DNA of 64,000 nt, taken from Symsagittifera roscoffensis. Lineage: Eukaryota; Xenacoelomorpha; Acoela; Convolutidae. Both the position numbers and the translations under genes were made by a program. Of this stretch, positions 47,497 through 59,500 are shown piece by piece; positions within the stretch are counted from its first letter, which is position 1; every line of letters begins with the position of its first letter. The DNA is taken from NCBI RefSeq assembly GCF_963678635.1, contig NC_087065.1, forward strand, positions 68,512,956 through 68,576,955, read 5' to 3'. The notes beneath the pieces are model-generated. The model did no database searches. It worked only from the letters and a program-made list of their open reading frames with translations, and was not told the origin of the DNA.

Positions 47497-48361
47497 AGCA
47501 AGTAAGCACACGCTTGTGTTTGTTCATTACAGTAGTTAACCAAATTCATTTTCAGATATAGTTAAAATTGCTTGTAAAAAAAAATCTTTCAGCGGTAACT
47601 AAAATGTCAAAAAATAAGCTGACAAACGCTCATCTAGCAATTATTTTGTAGACATTAAGTACTTGCTCAAAGCAAGTAAGCACACGCTTGTGTTTGTTCA
47701 TTACAGTAGTTAACCAAATTCATTTTCAGATATAGTTAAAATTGCTTGTAAAAAAACTTCTTGCAGCGGTAACTGAACTGTCAAAAAATAAGCTGACAAA
47801 CGCTCATCTAGCAATTATTTTGTAGACATTAAGTACTTGCCCAAAGCAAGTAAGCACACGCTTGTGTTTGTTCATTATAGTAGTTAACCAAATTCATTTT
47901 CAGATAGTTAAAAATGCTTGTAGAAAAATTCTTTCAGCGGTAACTAAACTGTCAAAAAATAAGCTGACAAACCCTCAATTAGCAATTATTTTGTAGACAT
48001 TAAGTACTTGCCCAAAGCAAGTAAGCACACGCTTGTGTTTGTTCATTACAGTAGTTAACCAAATTCGTTTTCAGATTTAGTTAAAATTGCTTGTAAAAAA
48101 AAATCTTTCAGCGGTAACTAAACTGTCAAAAAATAAGCTGACAAACCCTCAATTAGCAATTATTTTGTAGACATTAAGTACTTGCCCAAAGCAAGTAAGC
48201 ACACGCTTGTGTTTGTTCATTACAGTAGTTAACCAAATTCGTTTTCAGATTTAGTTAAAATTGCTTGTAAAAAAAAATCTTTCAGCGGTAACTAAACTGT
48301 CAAAAAATAAGCTGACAAACCCTCAATTAGCAATTATTTTGTAGACATTAAGTACTTGCCC
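47497..48361 (-). repeat. Five-copy 174-bp tandem repeat
   Basis: Units begin at 47497, 47671, 47845, 48016 and 48190 (period 174, one of 171) at the shared AGCAAGTAAGCACACGCTTG. Units 4 and 5 look identical apart from their last bases; earlier units carry a few changes. The array abuts tRNA-like sequence at 48362 without spacer, so on the minus strand it forms the body behind a tRNA-like head. Confidence 0.93.
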
Positions 48362-48425
48362 TAGCCGGACTCGAACACAAGACAGTAGTGGTCTATGCTT
48401 AGGCCTTACCTCTACGCTGGGGCGG
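48362..48425 (-). repeat. tRNA-like head next to the 174-bp array
   Basis: Read on minus: AGCGTAGAGGTAAGGCC (A-box-like, about 48418-48402) and GTGTTCGAGTCC (B-box-like, 48378-48367), 24 bp apart. The order A box, B box, then tandem body is that of a tRNA-derived SINE. Confidence 0.65.
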
Positions 48426-48693
48426 ATCTAGGATCTTCGCAAGGGGGGTGATTTTCAAAAACTTTCGAAAATTTTGTCGACCTTTTTTTCAGGTCGACCA
48501 AATTGATTTTTCGAAATGTGCCAACAAAGGCGTTTGTATGCGTTTTTTTTTTGTTGAAAATTTTGCATTTTTAGGGCGCGCGCTTCCCCCTCATAATTTG
48601 TATATATTGTCGCCAAAGGCGCCTTTAAAAAAATTTTAGGGTCCGTTACCTAAAATGGATATCTCAAATATCTCCCCCGTAAATCCGCCCCTG
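48417..48693 (+). mobile_element. hAT-like miniature inverted-repeat element, copy 2
   Basis: Starts TGGGGCGGATCTAGGATCTT and ends GTAAATCCGCCCCTG, whose reverse complement matches the start. Flanks CCTCTACG and TCTTTACA agree at five of eight positions, compatible with a worn 8-bp target duplication. Shares internal blocks with copy 1 at 46723. Confidence 0.7.
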
Positions 48694-50521
48694 TCTTTAC
48701 ACCAGCTAAGCACAATCAGACGCTTAACTTGAATCAAGGATAAATCAGGCTATTAAAAGATTCAGTTATTTTGTTATACAAGTTTCGGACAGGAAATGTT
48801 CCGGAATGATATCGCTTGCAAATGAAAAAACAAAATTCGCTGCTTTGAATAAATTGCGCCCTTCAAGAATGCTTGAGGTTGATTCCAATTTTCCCGACAA
48901 AAAAATAAAGCACGAGACCAGTTTTTCTCAAATGCAATTAATTTTTGACAGTTGGAAAGGAGTAAAAAAGAGCGAAGAAACTGAAAAAACACTAACTTGT
49001 TTTTTTTTATCGAAAACCTGAAAAAAAAATTTTTATCGAAGAAAAAAATAGATAGCCTTAAATCTCTTTGAATTTGTGGAACAATTTATGGTATACACTT
49101 TGTTTAATTAACTCAATTTAAGAAAACTCGATCAATATCTAAACCTTTTATTTTGCTGGAAATCTGATTACTAAATTCCATTTTCGGAATTTAAGTAGAT
49201 CACGTTTTTCGACACCTTCACACTTTTGCTGTTCGATAGTGGAGTTTGCGTTCCTTGTAAGAACGGAAATGAACTGAACTTAAAAAGAAATCACAAGTCA
49301 AACCGCGAAAAATCTAAATTGAGCATGAACAAATTTCCTTAAAAAAAACAAACAAAAATCGATAAGACCTATATAATAGTACTCACTACGTTCATTACTC
49401 TCAATAATAATAATATAAATAACAAGACTGCTCGTATCAGGGCGAAGCCCTGAATGTTCCCACTGCCTTTTAAGCTTTTATGGAGCAGTAATAACATTTT
49501 AAGGTTTTATGGAGCAGTAATAACAAAAAATTAAATGTAATAAAATGAAAAATAAAAAAATTTTTTAATTTGAAATTTTTTATGAAAATCATCCCCCCAC
49601 ACGCCATTTGAAGTACAAAAAGATAGATTTAGCTCCTTGTAACAAATCAATTATGGCAAATAAGCTTCTTTCAACCAATTTGGAACGACTTTAAGACGGA
49701 TTAACTCTCCGCTTAAGCGTTAATAGCGCGAAACATATCGCGCGTTAATTGTCCCAAATTGGCCAAAATGGCAATCTTTAAACACCCACAACTTTACGAA
49801 AAATGATCACAGGTGAAATATCTTTTCAAATTTGAGCTCAGGACAACAATACCTTTTGAATGATATAAAAAAATTCCGTCAAAAATGGCTAGTTAAAAAA
49901 TCGAAGTTTGTCTGAAGAAAAAAAAACCCACCTCGAGCACAAATATTCGGTTACTTTCTTATCGAAAGCCGGAACAATAATAGCCAACTGACAGTTGAAA
50001 AAGAGTTATGAACGCAAGGAAATAGGAAAAAAATCTGACTTGTTCTTGAAAAATACTAGGCCCTAAAGATCTTTGAATTTCATGAAAAATTTATGATTGA
50101 CAATTTTTTGATAAAAATAACCAATTGAAAAAATTGGATCAAAAAGTAAATATATCATACCGCAAAAAAAAGTATCTAAAATTAAGTGTAAATGAATATT
50201 CTATAGTAACAACAAGATCAAGCAGGTTTTACCGATTCAATTAGGAAGCAACTTTGGACGCACAATGTTGCTAGCTTTTTTCCAAAATATTTCAACTATC
50301 ACAAAAAACACGAGTAGTATGTCTTTCAGTTCGCGAAGGAAATTTAGAACAATGAATCCTTAACAAAGATAGAATCCCGGCTTTTGATAAACCAACATTC
50401 TCATTCCAAACTGGTCATAATATTCTGCTATCAAAACAACTCTCGTTGAATTTTAAATTCTCAAGCCTTTAGATCAAAATAACCTTATTTTTAAACTAAA
50501 ATTTATTTATTATTACATAAC
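48694..50521. other. Repeat-rich intergenic region
   Basis: Contains a reverse-oriented relative of the 22.9-24.4 kb repeats (49090-49300), a duplicated ~33-bp phrase TTTTATGGAGCAGTAATAAC at 49477 and 49504, and the second member of the 37490 repeat pair (49672-49920). No gene recognised. Confidence 0.5.
50502..50507 (-). promoter_or_regulatory. Polyadenylation signal of the YME1-like gene
   Basis: AATAAA on the minus strand 15 bp after the stop codon at 50522-50524, with a second overlapping copy nearby. Confidence 0.7.
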
Positions 50522-53500
50522 TTAGGGAATGGTTGCCGGAACCACTGGTTGAAATTTAGCAGATTTTTTAAGTTTCAGTCCCAGCAATTCTTCGATTTCC
50601 TTTCCACTCAAGGACTCCTTCTTGGCCAGGTGTAACTGCAGTTTCTCCAGTTCCGCTTTGTGCTGTCGTAGAACAGCGAGACATTCGCTGTAGATCTCAG
50701 TCACTACTCGCTCTGTCTCCTCGTCAATCAAATCCATAGTCTCGTGACTCACTCTTTTAACCCCGCTGATAATTCCGATCTAAACAACTTCTGGTTCAGA
50801 CTGCAATACACCAAATTCAATTTGGCTTTTCCCTTTTCTCCCACCTCAAGAATCTTTGGTGTAGCGAATGGTTTTACAAGGTTAATTATGGAGATCAAAC
50901 ATGTTCGAAATGGCCAAATTAGCGCGTATGCCAATTTATACTCAGAGGCAATTTATACTCAGAGGCGATACGACTCAAACATAGCATTGCAAGATATAAA
51001 ATGAGACCAAAGCCAATAAGCTGAAAAAATAATTTGAAAATAAATGACAAAAAAGTTTCAAATGTTTGTCTCGAAAAATGTTCAAGATGAGGAAAAAATG
51101 CTCTGCACTGATCTATTCTAGTGACATCAAATCTTGTATTTAAAAGATATAATTTTAAAGGCTACTACACATATAAATATATGTAAAGGGAATCCGCAAA
51201 CAAAATGCGGATTCCTCTTACAATTTGCGGATTCCGCTTACAGTTGCGGATTCAGCAACAGCTCAATTTTACTATACCCATATTTTATCATTTGTTTGTG
51301 GATTCCACAAACTGTTCTGGATTCCGCAAATACTATTGCGGATTGAGCAAATTGGCCTATTCTTGGAGCGATTTGGAGCGGCACAGTGTTTTACCTTTTT
51401 GTTTGTTGCATCCAAAACAGCAAAGAAGATCAAAGAAAAGAAGCAATGTTGCGGTTTCCGCAACAAATCTGATTTTGGCCTGTTGCGGAACCCGTTTACA
51501 AATCATAAAATGCAGTTGCATCTGAATGCTGATTTTGTGAGGAAAGAAAAAAACTAGCAGGCACCCGAATTCAAAGTTCACCCACATTTTTCAAATAGTC
51601 GGAACAATAATTGAGAGATAAAAAATCGATCTAACAATCATACGTTTGCCCTGGATGATGCCGGTGGGCAACTAATCTCACAATACTTGAGTAGACGCGA
51701 TTTTAGCCAAAACAAGCTTCATAGAAACATTGAGCTATAATGTTTTGTAATTACAACTTTTTACGCCCACTTACTCCTGACACAAAAAACGCAAAAGAAT
51801 ATACCGAAATCGTTCAAGCCTAAACTAAAAATTAAAAACGAAAATATAGCCAACAGACAGTTGGAACAGAGCCAATGAACTTAAGGAAACAGACATATAT
51901 ATTAGAAATTCGAGACTTCACACTCTTATATAAGTGATAATTTTTTCGTTTTTTTTGGGCAGGAAAAGTCTTACAATTTGTTCAAGTTCAAATTTATTTT
52001 TTGGCGGTTTGACTTGTGATTGGTTTCCTGGCAATTTCTTGATTTGCTTTGAAGTTCCTTCAAGCGCTTCAAATGTCAAGAACAATTTATGATTGCCACT
52101 TTTTCGATTAAATTAACCTAATTTGAGAATCAGACGGAAAGACATGAGAAGAAAATGTATTCGATGCTTCGGTAAATAAGTGCACTTAAAATAAGCAGAC
52201 AAATGATACCCGACAAATTTTGATTTCTTCATATAATATTTACAAAAACAAGGTCCGGCTGGGACTCAAACTTTAGACTTTATGAACCGAAGGTGAGAAA
52301 AGCCTGGGAGTAAAGCAAGGTCAATTTCTTACAGATTTGTGTGAAAAGTTGTTTACGGGAAGGAAGTTTAGTTCCCGATTACAATTATATTTGTTGTCGC
52401 AAAATAAAAAAAGGCCAAAAAATGCCGCTTCTGCAATTTTTGGAAGTTTTTGCCCTGTAAATTGCGTTTTTGGCCGTTAATTTTTTAGTAAAACCAAGCA
52501 GATTAGACGAACCTTTTCACTCAGTCCGTAGTTAACAATTAACTCCTTTGCTCTCTTGTGTGCTTCCTTTAAGTTATTAATTGAATAAGTTGTCATATCG
52601 TTCACGCCTCCGTCCATCAACTGTTCCGCGGCACGACCCGCCAGCTTGAACATGATTATGTCCTTCAGTTCGGCCATAGATACACTGTGCTCGTGCTCCA
52701 GGGGCACCAGTGAAGTTTGACCTTGGACACTTCCCACCGGAAGCACCGTACACCGCTGCACGTCTCTGCCCAATAACAATCCCACCAATGCAAAGCCAGC
52801 CTAGAATATCAAATCATTGGTACAAGAGTGATAGAGGTCCCTGTAAAAACCAAATTTAACAGATGATTCCCGCGTGTCACTACTTATGAGCAAATCAAGC
52901 AATTAAGTAAATCAATATACATCGGTCGGTATTTTTCAACACTTTTTCTCAAACGTAATTGAAGAATCTCTTTTGCACTAAGTTTTTCGATGCTTTAACT
53001 GACACCACTGAAACACTAAGCTGAAACTTTGTAAAAGGGCTTAAAAATTATATTATAAGGGCTTTGCATTTTTTTGCACCAATTGAGACAATGCTGAGAC
53101 TTACTTGATTGATGGAGATGGTTTTCAGGTTGAATGTCGTGTACTTCTTCGTCTTCTGCTCCTTTCCCCTCCTCGCCCTGTCCATAGCCTCCTCCAAGTC
53201 GGCCAGAAAGACCGATTTCTTTCCCTGAGAAAAAGAACACAGCCATACATTTAAATTACGTAAAACCTACTTCTGTTGATCCAACAATCGTCTGCGTCTG
53301 CACTTATACGGTGAATGAATCAAGTTACTATCTGAAAATTAAACAAAAATGACGGCATTTCAAGCAAATTCAAAAATGATCATCGAGCGACGTCTGAGAG
53401 ACAAAACTTGGGTAAACTCCCGTAGAACCGAAAACAAATTTTTTTTCATGAAAAATTTTGAACTATAAACTTTATTCAACGGTTTTGGGCATTTGGTTCG

Positions 53501-56500
53501 ACCCACTGGGAAGCATAAAAATTATGTTTCGCTTAAAACGAAAGAAAGTTGACAAAAAATAAACAAAAATCATAAAGTTACGAATAAGGATTTTAACCGA
53601 AAACAAAAACAAAGAAAAAAATACAAATTTAAGGCTAGTAAAATTACAATTGAAGGAGTAAGAGCAACTGCAATGAAAATTGCATACATAAATTAACAAG
53701 ACCAAGATTGGACAATTAAGCTGAAAAAAAAGCATACAAAAAGTAAGCCGAGTTTTTTTAGAAACGAAATAATTGAAAGCCGTTAAAAAAAAGGCTCTGG
53801 TCAAATTCGAACCCATAATCTTAGCCTTCCCAGGCATATTCGTCCCGTTCAGATTCGAACCCAGGGCCTTAGCCGTCCCAGGCGTATTCGTTACCTCCAG
53901 ACCAAGTGTGCCGGACACGCTAGGAATTCTGATACACACAGAGGCGATGCGGAGCTTCGCACCACTTGCAATACAACACAAACATTTAAAAACATAAATA
54001 GAAAAAAATGTTTGAAAGAACTAAAAGAACCAAAAGTTTTGAACGCCTCTTTAAAAGAAAACTAGAAGCCCAATTAAAGCTAGAAATACGTTTGATTATT
54101 TTGAATTTCTCATACTGATGCAGGGTGAAATGGGTTATTTCAAAACTTCGACTTTGCCCAAAACCTTAATTGTTTTCCCATGGACATAAGTTTTCTTACA
54201 AAAAAATTAAAAAGTCGCCGCTTCTGCAAGTAAAATTCTCGCAACCGGTTCTTTCGATTGATCCCTTCAACTAGTTTTCGATAAAATTTTCCAAAGCGTC
54301 TCAAAAAAAAATAAAAAAAACCCAATCCCTTAAATTTCCATAAAAAAACAGCAAATCTAGAGGCAAACCATCCAAGTAAAACAATTGAATTATAAATTAA
54401 CAACGAAAAAAAACTCACGAAGCGGAAACAAAGCTGACAATCTTTGACACCAGTTGCACTGAAAATTGATTTTATAAAAAAACTTGTAAGTCTCCCCTAA
54501 AGTACAACCAACAACACTTGCAACTGCTATAATATTTGCTAGCAGCACAAGAAAAATTCGTGATGTGGCAACTAAGACGACAAAACTTGAGCAGATAAAC
54601 GAAAATCAGACAACCAATTTTTACCGGAAAAAAATGAATTGCATACATACTGAAAAAATACAAGGTCTGACCGTGATTACCAGTACCGTAAAATTTTAGC
54701 ATGTCGTTTCTACCGTTCCAACAAAAACCCAAAAATTAAAAAAAAAACAAACCCTGCTGCGAAACAGACGACAAAAAACAAGGAAAGCCGGTTGCTGCGC
54801 AAGTAGCACAGAAAGTTCCCACCATAGTATTAAAAAAACCAAGAAGTTGTTCAATTTAATGTCGTTTTTTTTTCTGCGTGGTGTGATAAAAAGATATGAA
54901 CTTAAAACAGGAGGTTAGACATATTCGGCAGTCAGAGTAAATTAAGCAAATTGGACAACAATTTTTGTAGAAAAATAAGCTGAAAAACAAAAAAAATCAA
55001 AAATTACGTTTTCACGGCCTAACTTAAGCTATTAAAATAAGCTTTTGTAAGCCTGCTCACTCGCTTTATTTGCTCTAATTAAGACAAAAACCAAAAACTT
55101 CACACCGATTTTTCTCGATACTGGGAAAACATTTTTCCATTTTCTGTATGTTGTTAGAATCACGATTGAAAAAAATCCGATGGCTATTTGCAGTGCCTAA
55201 TTTTGCGAGGAAGACGAAAAAACTAAAACACACCCGAACACAAAGTTCCTCCCCACTTTCAGTGGTCGGAACAATAACTAAGCTCTACTTGGTCTTTATT
55301 CCTGACTTTCATTTCATAATGTACCTGTCTGGCGGCTGCAAGTGCTGCCTGGTTCACCATGTTGGCAATATCTGCACCGTTGAACCCGATAGTCTTGCGA
55401 GCCAGAAACTTCAGGTCAATGCTCTCGCCCATCTTCACCTTGGACAAGTAGAACTTCAGGATTTCAGATCGACCTGTACAGCGAGAATAAGTTTTTCATC
55501 TAAATTAGCATTTGCTAGTCTGAGGGAAACTAAATTGGAAACATTCAGGTGAGACTGTTCTATCCAATTAAACCCAAGGTCAACGGGTACATCATGTTTT
55601 CTAATCGCACGGGTTTATTAGCAAACATATTTTCTGTTAAAATATCTCGAAATAAATCGATAGATCTCTCTTCGAATCTTTGTGAAGAAAAACGGCAACA
55701 CTATAAAAAAATTCAGAACATTTTTGAAGAAAAACGGCAAAATGTGAACCTTTTTTGTCGGGGAATCCGACTGTGACCTTTGAGTCGAATCTTCCGGGCC
55801 GAGTGAGTGCCGAGTCCAGTCTCTGGGGGAAGTTAGTTGCTCCGATGGTTAACACTCCGTCGTTTGAGTTGAAGCCATCCAGGGCAGCCAGCAGCTGATC
55901 GACAGTGTCACGTGACGTGTAAGCTCCTCCAGACATCGAATCAATCAACCGCATAGGCCCAATCGAATCCAATTCGTCCAAGAACACGACACATGGAGTG
56001 TTCTTTCTAGCTTCGTCATACAAACTGCGAATAGCTTTCGCTCCTGACCTAAAAAACATGTACGATTGAAACTTTCTTCTGTGGTCAACTTCAAATCTTT
56101 TTCATATCGAACCAATCAGCATCATCAGGCCAGTAGCATTGCATCTTGTATTAAGCATAATGACATGAGCTATCTTATAAAGAAAATTATGGCACTTAAA
56201 TATATATTTTTATTCACATACCCAATAGCCTGGCCATCAAACTCGGAGGCGTTTGCATAGTAGAAAGGGACACTGGACTCTCCCGCCAGTGCCTTGGCCA
56301 ACAGGGTCTTTCCAACACCCGGTGCTCCCACCATCAGCAGTCCCTTGGGCATCCTTCCGCCAAGACGAGCAATTCTGGCCGGGTCCTGAAATTTGAAAGA
56401 AGACACCTTACTAATATCAATGCAAGGTTAACCATTGCCAGCTGTTTTCCAAACTGGTTTCATAAGTGAACCAGTAAAAGAAAAGCCAATACACCTAACT

Positions 56501-59500
56501 GTCACAATTTGAAAACTTTTTTCCTTCGGTAACTAACTGCATTTGAACTAAACAATTTACCTGCTAACAAAAAGGCCTCTTAAAAGATTCGAACCTGGAT
56601 TGGTCTAATAGTATACCCGCGAGGTGTATTTTGTCCAAGTCGATAAAACCGAAACGTTTAGCACAATTGGTCTGAAACGTTTTGCGTGCTTTCGAGTCTA
56701 GAGATATATAATTTTAGTGAGAAAAGCCGACTAAGGGAGGAATTTTTGCAATAGAAAATATTACTTGCAATTTGGTTTTTAGAATGAAGGCGAAAAAAAA
56801 ATGACAAAAGACTATTTGAAAAGCCGCAACACTTTTTCAGACTAACAACAAAAATTCTATTCACTTTGAAATCTATTCACACAAACACAAAACAGAGGCG
56901 ATGGAATCATTTATGACACAGAGGCGAATCTTCGCTTCGCAAACACTAGCGAGAACACGACAAAAAGCAGCTCTATAAAGTGCAATAAGAAAAAGGCCTC
57001 GAATTGGTGGAAAAAAAAATGGCTACGTCTGAGATTCGAATGTGCGACGTAGAGATTTGGTCTCATACCCTAACCACTCAGTCACGGAGGCTTAATAGGT
57101 ACCGAAAATTAGCCATGAACAAAGCAGAGAACAGATGCTATGCAATTTCCAATGCTATCGTGAAATTTCCAAATAAGTGAACACTTTCCTTTGCGAGTTA
57201 GGTTCGAAAAAAAGAAGGTTCGTAACAATACTCTAAGCTGATCGCTAGTGTAAAAAAGAGGAAAAATGGGATAACGTTTCAAAACTTTGTAAACAGATAA
57301 ATTCATAATTTCAGACAAACTTGTAAATTCAGAGAGTTAAATGCACAGCTCCATTCAGTTTTTTCTTTTGACAAAAAGTAAAATGAAACAAAAAAACTTC
57401 AAAAAAAATCTCAATTACCATTTCTTTCGCACGCTATCCTGAAATGAATCACATATGCTAAAATATCACCAATTTGTGTAGTACTAAAAGTTACACGGCT
57501 CTTTTCCACGTTTTGCTTGCTTTTGACTATATATTTCGAAAAATAAATTTAACATTTCATAATTGATTTCTCTGAACAGTTGCCCTTTGTATCTTGCATA
57601 GTAAAACCAGCTCAAATGGTATTGAAATTTCAGCTGAACTTTTAGAAATGCATTTGAACTGTCAAGACCAATGCGAAATTTCTTCAGAGACGTCAATTTG
57701 TCAATTCTTTTACAAAGATGAAGCGGAGATTCGCAGCACTTGCAATGCAAAGCAAGCGCAAATAAAAAATGAGATGGGAATAGAAAAATCGAGTCAAGAA
57801 ACCCACCATAGAGCATTAAATAGGTTTTTAGTTTTTACCGAGCGGCCACTTAGCCGACAAGGCGTAGATAGATGCCCCTTGAGCCAAAAACAAAAAAAAA
57901 ATCATAAGAAATTGTCATAAAGTCTGACAATTCAATTTTTATAAGGGGGCAAAGGCAAAAACAAACCTATAGGGCGCGAATGGATCTGAAATTTCTCAAG
58001 CTTCAATAAAAAAGCAAGTAAGAAAAGAGTATGATTTGTGGGAAAAGTAGTTAGAGGGGGGAAAACGTCTAACTCCCGATTACAAGACACTTGCTCTCGG
58101 AAGGGCAAGTAATATCCATCCCAATATTTCAAAACACCAATCTGCCACGCAATTTTTTAAAGAAAAATTATACATAAAATGCTTAAACAAGGCAAACGCA
58201 AACTTCAAAGAATTATTGTTCCATTGAAATTTGCGAAGAAATTTGTATTCGGGTGTGTTTTAGTTTTCCACGCAAAATCAGCTACCACAAATAATCATCT
58301 GACTGGGTTGAGTGATATACCATATTAAAGCCCTTTAGGTCGTGTCGAGAAAAATAGGTTTGAAATTTTTGACTTTTCGTCTAAATTCAAGCGAATAAAG
58401 CAGGCGAGCGGCTGAGTTATACCTAAATATGCCTACAACAGCTGAATCATGCCTAATTTAAGACCCTTAAACTAAATTTTAAGCAAGTAGTTTTCTAAAG
58501 ACTAAGGTCGGAACATTCTGTGCTACTTGCACAGTAACCGGCTATCCTTGTTTTTAATTACTTTTAGCTTAAACCAGTCCTGCCAACTTTTATAAAACGA
58601 AATATGAACCTGGGACCAAACCTTGAAAAACGAACTTTATATGAACCTAAAAGAGCATTTTCTAACTTTCAGAAAAACATGGTCAATTAAACCATTTATT
58701 TCTTGTCAAATATTGAGTCAATGACAACTGCAGACTGTTGATCCAATGTGACCACAGAAACAGTTCGATGGTTCCTTCTTCTTTTCAAGAGCTTTTTTAG
58801 CCTCGTCAATGCTAGAATCAACTTCATTCAGCTGGTTCTTGAGAGCTAAAGGAGTCATTTGCTTGAAAACATGCAGTTCCTCTCGCAAATCTTCAGCATG
58901 CCCTCTTTTCCGTGAATTTTCTTCTACTTTCGACTCCGTGGATTTCTTAATTTCAGAATTATTTTGAAAGGCCAGAATTATTTTGAAAATTGAAGACTTT
59001 TTCTGAGAAATTTGTTAAAAACTATACTACCATTGACGATAGATAAATTCTCCGCTACACAATATGCCAGAAATCTCACAAGTAACCCTTCGCAGTGAGC
59101 TAACTGCTTCAGAAAAACACCATTAGCTTCGCCGGGAGTACAAAATCTCCAAAATGTACATTAGATTTTTTTCCAGAGATGTCCCGAATGCTTAAAAGTT
59201 GCAAATTTTGGCTTTCCTGTTCTCAATTATTAAATTAGTTGTTTCAAGAAATTTCCAATTATCACAAAAATGCAACAAATGCATAACTTACTTTTAAATA
59301 TGAAACATACTCTTCCAGTTCAATTTTTACTTCATCACAGCCTTTCACGTCAGAGAATTTGACGTTGGGAATTTCTTTGCGATGTATCAATTTGCTCTGC
59401 GTTCCCAGTCCAATGTTTTCATATTTGATCTCTACACTAGATCTGAGTGCATATGCTAAAGTTATAACTGCTCCGCCGAACATTACCTGCAACACAAAAA

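Noticed and set aside
47497-48361. CRISPR array
   Set aside because: Units of 174 bp are repeated whole without unique spacers, in an animal genome.
18928-57095. Functional tRNA genes at the A/B-box sites
   Set aside because: Acceptor and T stems do not pair in any of the copies checked; they are better explained as SINE heads or tRNA pseudogenes.
57594-57920. 108-codon plus frame
   Set aside because: Overlaps a dispersed repeat terminus and has no recognisable domain.
59034-59141. Separate exon with a GTAGTA donor 28 bp before the 59002 acceptor
   Set aside because: Joining there shifts the frame to an early stop; continuous reading with one base missing in the A run explains the data better.
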